DNA from: Branchipolynoe longqiensis
Taxonomy: Eukaryota > Annelida > Polychaeta > Phyllodocida > Polynoidae
Assembly (NCBI GenBank): GCA_030323885.1
Contig: CM059187.1
Span: 81,797,527-81,861,526, forward strand
Length of the DNA: 64,000 bases
Reading direction: 5' to 3'
Shown: piece by piece, positions 30,525-41,640 of the stretch
Numbering within the stretch: the first letter of the stretch is position 1
How the letters are laid out: each line of letters starts with the position of its first letter
The notes under the pieces: generated by a model
Told to the model about the DNA's origin: nothing
What the model saw: only the letters and a program-made list of their open reading frames with translations
Database searches by the model: none
Position numbers and translations under genes: made by a program

Positions 30525-30618
30525 GGGCCTTTAGAGGTACCAGCCAGAGGAATGACTCATCCATCTATATATTATACTATGTTTGTTGCCTTTCTGTTTT
30601 CCGTCGCGTACTAATAAT
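30525..30618 (+). repeat. Split repeat B2, right terminus
   Basis: 94 bp, identical to B1, separated from A2 by 14 bp ('ttgattaaacggag'). The element ends '...cgtactaataat'. Confidence 0.92.
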
Positions 30619-30860
30619 TACTTTATTAGTGTCATTCAGCCCTAATGACTGTCCTCAGGGATGTAGCCTTGGACATGTTAATATAATTGTTATGGGAATG
30701 GAAAGTAATGCAAGCCCTACAATCGCTTAAGGTCAAATTGAATCCTTTAGTGTATGCCACACATCCTCTGTAAATATACACTTTCCTCCCTTTCCTTTGT
30801 GATGTCAGAGAACTACCAATAGTAGGCATTGGGTACTTAGTCTAATGGTGATCGACAAAC
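30619..30860. other. No gene seen
   Basis: Right flank of the retrotransposon; no recognisable repeat. Confidence 0.4.
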
Positions 30861-31075
30861 CAGATGGGATGGCTGAATGAGTTAGAGCATCTATCTCCCG
30901 TGTTGGTAGATCATGGGATCGTGGGTTCAAACCCTGGTCGAGTCAAAGCAATGACTTAAAAATGATACTTATCGCTTCCTAGCCAGGTGCTCGGCTTTAT
31001 TAGGATAGGGCAAGGAGCAGTGGAATGAGGAAGACCAATCGTCCGCGATTGAAATTTCCCCTGCTTTAACAACTA
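30861..31075 (+). repeat. SINE-A copy, tail type 2
   Basis: The head 'gggatggctgaatgagtta' and B-box 'gtgggttcaaaccctgg' are followed by the standard body 'tattaggatagggcaagg'. After that comes 'agcagtggaatgaggaagac', the type-2 tail. This is the clearest evidence that the same head is joined to two tails. Confidence 0.7.
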
Positions 31076-31212
31076 ATGCACCAAAAAAAGAAGAGACAAA
31101 AAGAAGAATTCCAACTGGGTCCGAGCTCAAGTAGCCCATTATAAGTGTGTTCACTCCTTAATATATATCTAATAGTCATCTCATGGCTATAATCAAATCA
31201 CGCGACCAGATC

Positions 31213-31430
31213 TTTAAAGCTACACAATTGTATGGTCTTGAGTTTCAGCTATAATATTTCTTTAGATAAATATATTTGATTGTTCGGTATAATCTACCTT
31301 GAGTATTATTTTAAAGGGCTAACGTTGAAGATATTGGACATAAAAACATATCAAATTATTTTGGGCATGCACACCGAAATGTTGGATATCATAGGATTCA
31401 AGTTCTGACAGGTTCTATTAAATTAACTAA
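31213..31430 (-). repeat. TTAA-MITE, reverse, split
   Basis: From 'tttaaagctacacaattgta' to 'ggttctattaaattaactaa', interrupted by the MITE at 31431. A possible continuation follows at 32022-32080. Confidence 0.55.
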
Positions 31431-32021
31431 TGGCCCAGTCATACGAGGTTTGCGTTCGCTTACAAACGATCCGCGAGGATTTTGCAATTAAATTATGACC
31501 ATCTTACGACCACCTTACAACTAATCGCCGAATGTTCTGCGAGCGATCGCCGACTGATCGCCTACCATTTCGCCTTTTTTGGTCGCAAGGAGATTGTCGC
31601 TGCAGCACCAACAATCTCCTTGAGACCTCTGGCATCTCCACCGATCGGCGATCAGTCGGCTATCGTTCGCCGACTGATCGCCGACTGATCGCCGACTGAT
31701 CTGCGACCATAGTAGCTGTATTCAAGCGTCACACGAGGCATGCGTTCGCTTACGATCGATTCGCGAGCATTTTGCAGTTAAATTACAACCATCTTACGAC
31801 CATAGTACGACCACCTTACAACCACCTTACGACTAATCGCCGAGCGATCGCCGACCGATGTGATGTGGCGCGTGTATGATGACGTCACCATGTCGTCTGG
31901 TCGACATGGCGATGTATTAAATAGTTTGTAACAAATTGTTTCAATTTTGTCGCAAGGAGATCGCAGACTTTTGGTCGCGGATCGATCATAAGCAAATGCT
32001 GGCCGTCGTGTGACTGAGGCA
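31431..32021. mobile_element. MITE, TGGCCCAGTCA ends, TAA target
   Basis: The left end 'tggcccagtcatacgaggtt' and the right end, reading 'tgcctcagtcacacgacggc' in reverse complement, are diverged TIRs. TAA flanks both sides (31428-31430, 32022-32024). The interior iterates 'cgccgactgatcgcc' and 'cttacgacca'. It is related by its CAGTCA(C/T)AC end to elements at 32814 and 46655. Confidence 0.65.
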
Positions 32022-32089
32022 TAAGTCTTCTCAGTTATAGGCAGTGGTGCATATTTAATGAGGGTAACAGTTGAATATGTTGTTGTATG

Positions 32090-32310
32090 TTGAGGTGCTA
32101 CGTCATGGCAATATCTCAGGTCATATCAGGATGGGTACCGACTTGTGACAGTGCACACTCATATACTATAGCAACTTAATAGTGCTTCCCCAGTGGGAGA
32201 TCAGGCTTGTTTGTTTGCCTGTTTGTTTAAAGACCCCCAAGCACAAAAAGACCAGGCTTCCAGCACCATAACCTGACTTTTTCCCATTTAGTCACATTAC
32301 ATGTTATCCG
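32090..32310 (-). repeat. SINE-A fragment, reverse, with small insertion
   Basis: Type-1 tail and body ('ggtcatatcaggatgggtac', 'ttaatagtgcttccccagtg'). About 50 bp ('ttgtttgtttgcctg...') is inserted between two copies of 'accaggctt'-like words. The head is lost. Confidence 0.5.
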
Positions 32311-32813
32311 CACTAAATGCGTTTGCTGCCACTAAAACAGTGAGCAATAGGCCTATAATTAAGCCACTAAATGTCGTCACAGAAGTCTACTTCCCTACAG
32401 CTTAGCCTTGGTTCAGCCAGTGTTAATACCGTTCCTTTCACCCACCTATCAGGGCCGTAGCTAGAAATATTTGTTTCGATGAAACTTTTGTTGGGGTGAG
32501 GGGCATACATTCTTATAACGAATGAGTGCCAAAGGCTTAAGTTACTAGAGAACCCCAGGAAATGCTGGAATATTGAGGCTCTGAAATATCATTTCAAGCC
32601 ATTTCAGGGGGGTTTCATATTGGGTGTTTAACAAAGAAAATGTGTGTAGGCCTATGTGTATGTGGGAAAAAGGAAACCCCAACCCCTTTTCCGCACCCCG
32701 CTAGCTACGGTCCTGCCTATAATAAGCTAGAGAAGAAAGCACGCCATTGTTCAGCCGGGATCGCGTTGCTATGCACAGTATAATGTTTTCTGTTTGAGTG
32801 TCGCTTCTTTATG
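32311..32813. other. No gene seen
   Basis: Unassigned spacer before a long TIR element. Confidence 0.4.
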
Positions 32814-34519
32814 TAGCAGTCACACTACGACGACAAGCAGCGGCGACAGCCCTGCGACACCCACACCCACTTGTCGCTCATTGTCGCGCAGGTGTCGCGC
32901 AGGTGCCGCGCAGGTGCCGCCGTGACACCTCCGCGACACCTTCAGTTTCTCCACTCTTTCTCGACTGTCGCCGAGTTGTCGCGGGGATTTTGGACATGTT
33001 GAAAAACTTTGACGACAGCAAACGACATCCGAGGTTGCGGCACTGTGGCGGCACTGTCGTGGCACTGTCGCGGCACTGTCGCGGCACTGTCGCACTGTCG
33101 CGGCACTGTGGCGGCACTGTCGTGGCACTGTCGTCTTGTCGTTAAGCTGTAGTTGCTTCTCTCTCCATGTATGTGTCTCTGTGTGTCTCTGTGTCTGTGT
33201 CTATGTGTGTGTCTGTGTCTATGTGTCTGTGTCTGTGTCTATGTGTGTGTCTGTGTCTATGTGTGTCTATGTGTGTGTCTGTGTGTGTGTCTGTGTGTGT
33301 GTGTCTGTGTGTGTGTCTCTGTGTGTGTGTCTCTGTTGTGTCTCTGTGTCTGTGTCTATGTGTGTGTCTGTGTCTATGTGTGTCTATGTGTGTGTTTCTA
33401 TGTGTATCTATGTGTGTCTATGTGTGTCTTTGTGTCTCTGTTGCTGTGTGTGTCTGTGTGTGTGTCTCTGTGTCTGTGTGTGTGTCTGTGTGTGTGTCTC
33501 TGTTGTGTCTCTGTGTGTGCGATAAACCACACACACTCACACTCACTATCACACTCACACTTCACTATCACACTCACACTCACTATCACACTCACTATAA
33601 CACTCACACTTCACTATCACACTCACACTTCACTATCACACTCACACTTCACTATCACACTCACACTCACACTCACTATCACACTCACACTTCACTATCA
33701 CACTCACACTCACTATCACACTCACTATCACACTGACACTCACACTCACTATCACACTCATACTCACTATCACACTCACACTCACACTTCACTATCACAC
33801 TCACACTTCACTATCACACTCACACTCACTATCACACTCACACTTCACTATCACACTTCACTATCACACTCACACTCACACTCACTATCACACTCACTAT
33901 CACACTCACACTTCACTATCACACTCACACTCACACTTCACTATCACACTCACACTTCACTATCACACTCACACTCACTATCACACTCACTATCACACTC
34001 ACTATCACACTCACACTCACACTCTCACTCACATCCACAGCCACATCCACACCCACACTCAGACTCACACCCACACCCACACCCACACCCACACTCACAC
34101 GCACTCTGTGTGTGTGTGTCTCTGTGTCTTGGTGTCTCTGTTGCAGAGACACACACACAAAAACACAGAGACACACACACCAAGTCACACACAGATACAC
34201 ACACAGAGACACAGACACACATATAGAAACACACACAGAGACACACAGTCACACACACAGACACACACAGAGACACACACAGAGACACAGAGACATAGAC
34301 ACACACATAGAGACACACACAGAGGCACATAGTCACACACACACAGACACTGTCGCGCCGCTGTCGTCCCGTCTGTGGTCCGTCTGTGGTCCGTCTGTGG
34401 TCCGGATGTCGTCCGATTGTCGTCCAACTTAGCCCGAATTTGCATCTGTTGTCGGGATTTCACAAAATCCCAGCCGCCTGGCTGTCGTCACCCCCTTGTC
34501 GTCGTAGTGTGACTGCTAC
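32814..34519. mobile_element. Long TIR element with microsatellite interior
   Basis: Ends: 'tagcagtcacactacgacga' at 32814 and its reverse complement at 34500-34519, about 24 bp of perfect TIR ending in CTTGTC. Next to the ends are iterations of 'tgtcgcggcac' (33040-33130) and 'tctgtggtccg' (34370-34410). The middle, 33155-34355, is a purely (TGTC/TGTG) then (CACA/CTCA) microsatellite that is itself roughly a mirror: TG-rich left, CA-rich right. All ORFs here are repeat artefacts. Confidence 0.75.
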
Positions 34520-34839
34520 ATAATCTTGGTCACAGAGCTTTATAAGTATCTTATCTCTAATTGTATTATTATGAATATTTGCATCGTATATACTGTGGCT
34601 GGCACAATGCCCCGCAATTCACACAGTAGTATACTTCTCCTTCTCCAGCTACGCGGACATATGTCAATTGTTATCTTATTGAACGATTACTGCCATGCCC
34701 GTACCATGCGCAAAGACCCTATAATACTAAGACGGCTCAATCAGCCTGTACTTTGTAATCAAGAGAACAGCCAGCGCACCAGGTGGTGGGTTTGATCATT
34801 TTGATAGCATTTGAGTGTAAGAAGAAACCCTACTGTCAC
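34520..34839. other. No gene seen
   Basis: Short unassigned spacer. Confidence 0.4.
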
Positions 34840-35400
34840 TTGGTAGGTGTGTGGTGGGGGTTTAGGGATGTGGTGGTGGTGTAGGTATGCGTGTGTTGGT
34901 GGTGTAGGTCTGTGGTGGGTGGGTTTGCTGGGGTTTAAGTGTGTGGTGCGTGTGTCATGGGGGTGTAGGTGTGTGTGTGGTGAGGGTGTAGGTGTGCAGC
35001 GGTGGTGTAGGTGTGGTGTGTGTGTGGTGAGAGTGTAGGTGTGTCATGGGGGATGTCATGGGGGTTTAGGGATGTGGTGGGGGTATAGTGTGGGGAAAAA
35101 GGGGGTTGGGAGAGGTGGAGAGGAAGGAGTGAAGGGGAGGGAGGAGAGGGAGGGGAGGGAGGTGTGGTGTGAGATCACTGGTAGTCTACTGGGTAAGGTG
35201 GATGAGGAGGGAAATAGGGAGAGGGAAGGGTGGGATGGGAGGGGGAAGAGCGGTGAGGCCGGGGACGGTGGGACAGAATGGGGAGGAGGATGGAAGGGGA
35301 GTGAGGGAAGGGAATGGTGGTGAAGCCGGGAGGAAGGAGGGTTGGAGGGAGGGGGGAGGGTGGGGTAATGAAAGAGGGCAGGGCAGAGGGAGGTGTGGAC
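34840..35400. repeat. GGTGTGG / GGGAGG low-complexity region
   Basis: G-rich degenerate repeats: 'gtgtggtgggggtt'-like units (34850-35090) pass into 'gggagaggagg'-like purine units (35095-35370). ORFs across it are compositional. Confidence 0.85.
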
Positions 35401-36603
35401 CAGGCAGTAGGCACAACATTGGCCAAATCCAAATGACAGGAAATCTCTCTCTAAATATTTTTAGGCTCACCCTCTCATCTTGTAGGCCTTTGTGTTTACA
35501 TGTGAAACACCAGCCAGCAGTCGGGCTGATCAACCCCACCACAAGATGGCACTTCAAAATTTACATTACCATGGGAGAGATAGGGAGTGAGCCGTCTTAG
35601 TGTTATAAGGTCTTTGCCATGCGTTGCTCTCAGAAGAGATACTAAACTTAGTGCACCGGAAGTGAAATCCCGGGGGGTGATGTCATTAGTAGTCTACAGG
35701 TGGAGCCTGTAGCATCTCGCACTGACACGCCACCTGTAGTCCATGGGCCAAGTATGTTTGTTGGTGCCACCTGGACTGGCAATTTGATGTTTATAAATAA
35801 CATTTTGACTACCTTACTATAGTGACAAAACAAAATGTATGATCACCGGTTCAACGTAGTACCTTATGGTATGTAAATCAACAATATGTTTAATGATTCT
35901 TTCACTTGTTTTGAGTTTGCTGTTATACATACTTGTGCTTAGTGATTAAACTATAACTTTACTTATGCAGGAAGTACATCAGAATTAATAGCCTCAACAG
36001 ATAGGCAAGACCCAGAGCATGAAAATATATAATCATATGTGACCAATAATGACACATGTGAGCAGTTAATAGTGTTAATACCTACCGCTACCCCGTAATA
36101 TTGAAGAAATCTTTATTTATTTTTGCAAGTCAATTTGTGTCAAACGACGTATTTGATGCCATAGGTAATAATGATGAATATTAGAAATATCCACTGTATA
36201 TTTAATCGATTGCATGCCTATTTTATAAGGATCTAAAACATTTTCTAGACAATTTCATAAACATTAAAAGAAATATCGAGTGGCCGATAATTTTCAGCAA
36301 TGTATATCTTAGCATCATAACTTTGGAACCATTTAGGATAGAATTACAACTGAAGTATCAGTAAATAGCTACAACATAAGGCCATCACTAGCAAACAATT
36401 AATTTGATATTATCTGAAGAAGTGTTTAATATTTTTCGGATAGTGATAAGCCCGTTATCGCATGTAATAAAACCTGGAGTGGTTGGCACTACCCCCCCCC
36501 CCCCCCCATCCCTCCCCGGGGTGGGTGGGTACCAGCATGCTTCTCTCAGCCTCCTGCGTGGGGCCTCGCCTTCACTAGCTCGGAGGAATTTAGTCCTACC
36601 CTT
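35401..36603. other. No gene seen; C-run at 36491-36507
   Basis: AT-rich spacer. A poly-C run lies just before the TTAA-MITE at 36604. No exons or repeats recognised. Confidence 0.4.
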
Positions 36604-36957
36604 TAAAGCTGCATAGTCCGATGAAAACATCAAATTTTCAAAACCAAAACAATTATCCAGATTTAATTCTACATATCCAACTTAGATACTGCTGCACATA
36701 TTAAGCACTTGTCATCATATAGACGGGCATACAGAGCCAATGTAATAGAACCGGTTACTGCAGAAGCCTATGGTGTCAGAGTTTTGGTGTGCTTGCCAAC
36801 ATTATTTGTGGATGGTTGCACTTCAAATATCTCAAAAGTTAGACATTTAAAATAAAAGTTACTTCAAACTAAAGCAAGGGAGACTATAACAATCAATTTA
36901 ATATATTTAAGTCAGAAAATGACAGAAACTCAAAACCATCGGACTATGCAACTTTAA
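36604..36957 (+). mobile_element. TTAA-MITE, complete copy
   Basis: TTAA|AGCTGCATAGTCCGATG at the left and CATCGGACTATGCAACT|TTAA at the right. All interior words of the family are present, including 'gttactgcagaagcctatgg' and 'tttaatatatttaagtcag'. This is the best reference copy. Confidence 0.8.
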
Positions 36958-38087
36958 CTTTAAAGACAGTTCAGATTAATAAATGTTGACCCTATAGTTT
37001 CATATTAATTCATTGGACAGAAAGAGATGGTCTGAGGAGGGAAACCATTTCACGTACCAATTATTTGTAGGGGCCGTATGTATACACATATATTAAAACA
37101 TGATAACCTTTCCAAGTGAGTATCTTAACTGAGTTACATGATCCCTAATATTGAGCAAACTTATTGATGTATTGCTTTTGAGTGTAATGGTATAGTCTGT
37201 GGGGTTATTCTGTTGCTGTGTTGAAAATCGCCATGCAGGTGACCTGAATTGCTATTAGACACTGTTATTGTATTTTATTGAGCTACTGTGTCGTTGCTGC
37301 AAAGGTTGGATAATGGTTTGTGTTCAGTTTTATCCAGGTGAACCAGTTTTACCGCGCGGCAATTGAACCGTGAAGGTGCATTCCTATACAGGTATACTTA
37401 ACTTGTAGATTAACTTACATATTCTCTTCTGGCTGATCTAGGTCATATTGGGCCTCTAATACCAGCTCGTTATGGTAAAAAAGAACTATTTTCATGGCAC
37501 ACATATCGAGGTTGACAGAGCCCCGAATTCATATAATTGTGGGTGTCGAATTACACTGTCTCTCCAGTATAATCCCCCCCCCCCCCAATATGAATGCCTA
37601 ACAAACAAGACCTCACACTGTTGTGAAGCGTTTGATTTGCAATTTGTATTGGGCATTTTGCACCATGTTTATTTTGCTTGCAATTTGTGATGGGCATTTC
37701 ACACCATGATGAGGACGAGGTATCACATTTAGAACATTAACTCTTCACACATCTATTTGGTTAAATATATAAATATTTGGGAAAGAAAATACAATGCAAA
37801 GTTGTGTTGGAGAGCATTTCAGTCCAAGTGTTTGATTACGGAGGAAATAATCCTAACCTCATTGTAGGCACTTGATTTCATACTCACTTTGCACCTATAA
37901 CTTTATGCCCCCTGATGATAAAACGTGGTAGGATTCTTGTCATACATTTGTTTCTAACTCAGATTTCAATGAAATGTTCCTTGCAAATACTTTACATTAG
38001 ACAAAATAGCACTTTGCATAAGTGCATTCCCCACCGGCCCCAATTTTCACGCTGTAACAGTCTAAGGTAAAGCCGCTATTCGGCGTG
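36958..38087. other. No gene seen; C-run at 37566-37579
   Basis: Unassigned sequence with one poly-C run. Two copies of 'gcaatttgt.ttgggcattt' occur near 37640 and 37682. Confidence 0.4.
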
Positions 38088-38366
38088 CCGGTGTTGCAGT
38101 TTCCGCGGCATGCCAGTTTGCGAGGTACACATACATTCAAATGCATTGTCAATGACCATGAGCAAATCTTCATACAGAAAAAGTCAAATATATCTCAAAT
38201 TACACCACCTAGAAACAAACCGCTTGGTACACATATAGAAAACATCTTTACCAAAAACATTATATTAAATTTATAAGGTTAGTGACGATGCTGTTCGATT
38301 TTGATGCATGTGTAGAAGCGATGTGTACCTCTCAAAATGGCTTACCGCCAAAACTGCAACAGCGGG
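38088..38366. mobile_element. CCGGTGT-family MITE, single core
   Basis: The left end 'ccggtgttgcagtttccgcg' mirrors the right end ('cgccaaaactgcaacagcgg'). The core matches that of 44858 and 16278 in one copy ('acaccacctagaaacaaa', 'agaaaacatctttacc'). Confidence 0.65.
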
Positions 38367-38410
38367 TCAGAGATTCAGTCCTTCCTGAGTGCCCATTTGC
38401 CATTAATTAG

Positions 38411-39060
38411 CACCGGACGCGGTGGCAGAATCGGTTGGTTGGTTATTGGAGCTTTACGTCCTGCCAACATCTAAGGTCATATCAGGACGAGTACCATCTT
38501 GTGACAGTGTACACTCATAGTGACTTTATAGTGCTACCCCAATGGGAAATCAGGCCGCCGGCACCATGACCCGATATCCCACTCAGTCACATTATCCTGA
38601 CACTGAGCTAACCAGTCCTTGCCCTATCCTATTAATGCCGAGCGCCAGGCTAGGAAGTGACAAGTATGTATAAATTGTATAAGTCATTGGTTTGACTCGA
38701 CCGGGAACTGAACTCCCGATCTCCCGCACACGAGGCCCACGCTCTACCGATTCATCCACTGCGCCCGGTGACAGAATCGGTAGAATGCAGGCTTCCCGAA
38801 TCCAGGTCGAGTCAAACTATTGACTTATAAAATTGATACTTGTCGCTTCATAGCCTCATACTCTGCATTACGAGGATAGGCAAAGACCTGGTTAGCTCTG
38901 TCTCAGGATAATGTGACTGAGTCAGATATCAGGTCATGGTGCCGGCTCCCAATGGGATAGCACTATAAAGTTACTACGAGTGCACACAGTCACTAGTCGG
39001 TACCCATCCTGATATGACCGTAGATGATGCGAGGACATAAAACCCCAACAAGCAACCAAA
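38411..39060 (+). repeat. SINE-A (+) interrupted by a reverse SINE-A
   Basis: The head begins 'ccggacgcggtggcagaatc', stops at 38435 and resumes at 38767 with 'ggtgacagaatcggtagaat'. The body and type-1 tail follow to 'aaaccccaacaagcaacc'. The interrupting SINE is at 38436-38766, and the duplicated 'ggtgRcagaatcggt' is its target duplication. Confidence 0.7.
38436..38766 (-). repeat. SINE-A (-), inserted into another SINE-A
   Basis: A full-length reverse copy from 'tggttggttattggagcttt' to 'ctaccgattcatccactgcg'. It is flanked by a 15-bp duplication with one mismatch. Confidence 0.75.
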
Positions 39061-39402
39061 ACGACATCGTTTGGCAGGTGGTGTTCTCTATGTTCTCTAA
39101 GTGTGGTCGGTTTTTTTTGGGGGGGGGGGGGTTTCTTTCCTTCCATATTTGGGCTCGGCAGGCAGGTCTTACCCTGGTTGTTCTTCTTCGACACGGCTTC
39201 TGTTCCGCCAATCGCCTGGCTCCAGACATGGCGTGATCGTGTATCCTTGGAAAAACTGCAATAGCGACCCATATTCCACACAGTTCCATGTGGGCTGTGG
39301 CTGTAGCTCGTCCTATAGTGTGAACCAGATAGTTGTCTGTTCTTGTTCTTATTGTAATAAGCACCTTGGCCCACGGTCCATTTCAAATGTGTGAATCATA
39401 TG
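39061..39402. other. No gene seen; G-run
   Basis: A T-run and G-run at 39111-39131. The block around 39155-39235 ('ctcggcaggcaggtcttacc') has a short relative at 41655 ('caggtcttaccgtggttgta'). Nothing else. Confidence 0.35.
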
Positions 39403-39722
39403 TTGGTTGGTTGTAGTTTGGCGTCCTGGCAACATCTATGGTCATATCAGGAGGAGTACAGACATGTGGCAACGCACACTCAGCGTGACTTAATAGTGCT
39501 GCATCACTTGGAGACCAGGCCGTCAGCACTATGACCTGATACCCCACTCAGTCACATTATCCTGACACCGAGCCAACCACTCCTTGACATATCCTAATAA
39601 TGCCAAGTGCCTGGCTATGAAGCCATTAGTTCGAACCAGGGTTCGAACCAATGGGTTCGAATTCTACGGTCTACCAAAATGGGAGACGGATGCTCAACTC
39701 ATTCAGCCATCGCGTCTGGTTA
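39403..39722 (-). repeat. SINE-A copy, reverse
   Basis: Full-length reverse copy from 'ggttggttgtagtttggcgt' to 'attcagccatcgcgtctgg', with a doubled B-box region ('gttcgaaccagggttcgaac'). Confidence 0.7.
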
Positions 39723-40225
39723 GGTAAAATTAAAAAACACACCAAAAAACCAGCCCGCCCGTCATCAAAAGGACAATCACCAATTAATTTGTTTTTATTT
39801 GGCCTTCTCATAAAACTGGCTAGTTAAAAAAACAACTGGTTAAATACAATTTAGTTCTTAACTTTTCATTGTTTATTTATATTTTATGTATATATTTAGG
39901 CTCTCTCCAGAAAACCGGAAAATCCAGAAATCCTCGCCACTTCCAGTCCCAAGGTTGCCGGATATTCGGTCCGGTGTCTGTAGATCTACTAATATTGCAC
40001 ATTTGCTACATTAATACCATGGTGCTTTTTGCTCGAACAATTGACACGGTAGCAGAGGTCCTCTTGCGTGAGTGAAGCGAGATCAAATCGGTGTCAACCT
40101 TCGGCATCGACCCATTTGAAAGCACCCAGTTTGTTATATATGAATGCAGAATCATGTTTTTCGATTGTGGCAGAATACAGTTAAGGTAAGATTCCATATG
40201 CGCAGAAGTGGTATATGGCATGCAT
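39723..40225. other. No gene seen; partial TAAGATTCCATAT arm
   Basis: Unassigned, except that 40187-40225 repeats the arm of the following MITE ('taagattccatatgcgcag'). Confidence 0.4.
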
Positions 40226-40656
40226 TAAGCTAAGATTCCATATATGCGGTATGCGGCATGCGGCATGCGAATGCGGTATGCGGCATAGATACCCATGCCG
40301 ACCTCCAATAGTCGATGTCTTCTTTTTGTGTTGGGGGGTTGCTAAACAAACCAAAAAAAGAGAAAAGATACCCATCCTATTTTTGAGGTTTTTTGCTCCA
40401 AATTTGTGAAGGAAAGTCAAAGTTACTATTGTTTTATATTGCAAACGCAGCAGCATTTGCATTTGCATTTGCATTCGCATTCACACCGATCGGTCCATGG
40501 GTCGATCCATTTGCCGCATTCGCATTCGCATTCGCGTTCACGTTCTCATTCGGATTCGGACATATGGAAGCACCCATGTATATTTATATGCTTTTCCATT
40601 TTTTGCCGCATTCGCATGCCGCATACCCTACTCGCGTATATGGAATCTTAGCTTTA
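40226..40656. mobile_element. MITE with TAAGATTCCATAT ends and ATGCGG theme
   Basis: The left end 'agctaagattccatatatgc' pairs with the right end ('tatatggaatcttagctt'). The interior is built from 'atgcggc', 'cattcgcattcg' and similar hexamers. A second copy lies at 46104-46525 in reverse order. A further right-end-like arm at 40810-40853 suggests nested or duplicated ends. Confidence 0.65.
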
Positions 40657-40914
40657 TGGCCTATGCGGATGTTGGGGGTGGGGTGAATGTATAGATGCAT
40701 TATCATGATTCCATATGTCCGAAAACAGCTGCGGTTTTACAATGGATGCATGTGCAGTAAATTGAATCGATCCATGCAGTGATGGGTGCGGGATCCGAAC
40801 AAAATTAATTGCATACCGCATCCGTGTATATGCAATCTTAGTATTAGTTTCTAATAATTACATGTACAATATTCTGAAATGCATCGCTTGTTTGTGTGTG
40901 AACCCTTTTAAAAT
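40657..40914. other. Spacer with an extra MITE arm
   Basis: 'gcataccgcatccgtgtata' and 'gcaatcttag' at 40810-40853 form another end of the previous MITE type. The rest is unassigned. Confidence 0.35.
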
Positions 40915-41150
40915 TTTCTTTTTTACATTAGTTGATTAAACAGGAGAAATTTCAAACGCGGACAATTGGTCTTCCTCATTCCACTGCTCCTTTTCCTTTC
41001 CGAACGCTAGGATAAGTAGTGACAAGTATCAATTTTTAAGTCATTGGGTTGACTCGGCGGCCAGGATTCGAACCCGGGAGTTCGAATCCCACGATCTACC
41101 AGAACGAGAGGCGGACGCTCAACTCAATCAGTCGGCCATCGCGTCTGATT
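40915..41150 (-). repeat. SINE-A copy, reverse, tail type 2
   Basis: The tail 'aacaggagaaatttcaaacg ... ggacaattggtcttcctcat', then the body, the B-box region and the head 'gtcggccatcgcgtctgatt'. Confidence 0.7.
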
Positions 41151-41175
41151 GTTGACATGTCGGGGATGGGATTAG

Positions 41176-41640
41176 ATGGTCATCATCATCATCATCATCA
41201 TGCTGTCGGTCGGTCGTGATGGGACAAAGACTGCTTTCATTACTTGACTGCCGCTCTCCATTTAGCTCTGTGCTGTGAGAGTTGCGTCCATGAGTCGGTC
41301 TTAAACAGTTCATGAAAGCTGCCTGCTAAAGTGTTGAAGTGCTGCTGGCTTTTGCAAGTTACCAGCAGCCCTCTCTCGGGGAGCAAATAGAGGTTTCACA
41401 CCGGCAAGAACATGTCAAGACAGGCGTAAAACTATTTGTCCCTGCAGTGGCTGGTCGGGAGATGTTGGTAGCTCCATACATCAACCGCCCTTAATGCTAC
41501 TGCAGTGACATGGTTTTCTGTTTAGGGTTTGCTCCCTTAGCCTTCGGTTCTGTCAAGAACCTGTACCACAAGGCAGTGGTTTACAACTCTGCAGGGCAGG
41601 GGCGTCAAACTCCCTGAGGTATTGCTATACCTGCAATACC
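41176..41640 (-). mobile_element. Internally deleted copy of the LINE at 2540
   Basis: It starts with the (CAT)n tail (41179-41200) and 'gctgtcggtcggtcgtgatg'. It continues through the LINE 3' end to 41304. There it jumps to the upstream block (41310-41640), skipping about 1.4 kb that includes the whole RT. Upstream block and 3' end keep the same relative orientation as in copy 1. Confidence 0.75.

Larger units (their letters stand above)
25381..30618 (+). mobile_element. Ngaro/PAT-type tyrosine-recombinase retrotransposon
   Basis: A complete 5.24 kb element with split direct repeats: A1 (25381-25741), Gag, RT, RNase H and recombinase frames, then B1 (30056-30149), A2 (30150-30510), 14 bp, and B2 (30525-30618). 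B1 and A2 abut exactly, which is the circle junction expected for this order (B2 joined to A1). A1 and A2 differ at 7 of 361 positions; B1 and B2 are identical. There is no methyltransferase domain and the repeats are direct, which favours Ngaro/PAT over DIRS. The frames are broken in several places, so the copy is probably defective although fairly young. Confidence 0.9.

Noticed and set aside
33136..34463. ORFs up to 357 codons rich in Cys/Val/Ser/His/Thr
   Set aside because: Generated by TG/CA repeats inside a TIR element; frames exist on both strands alike.
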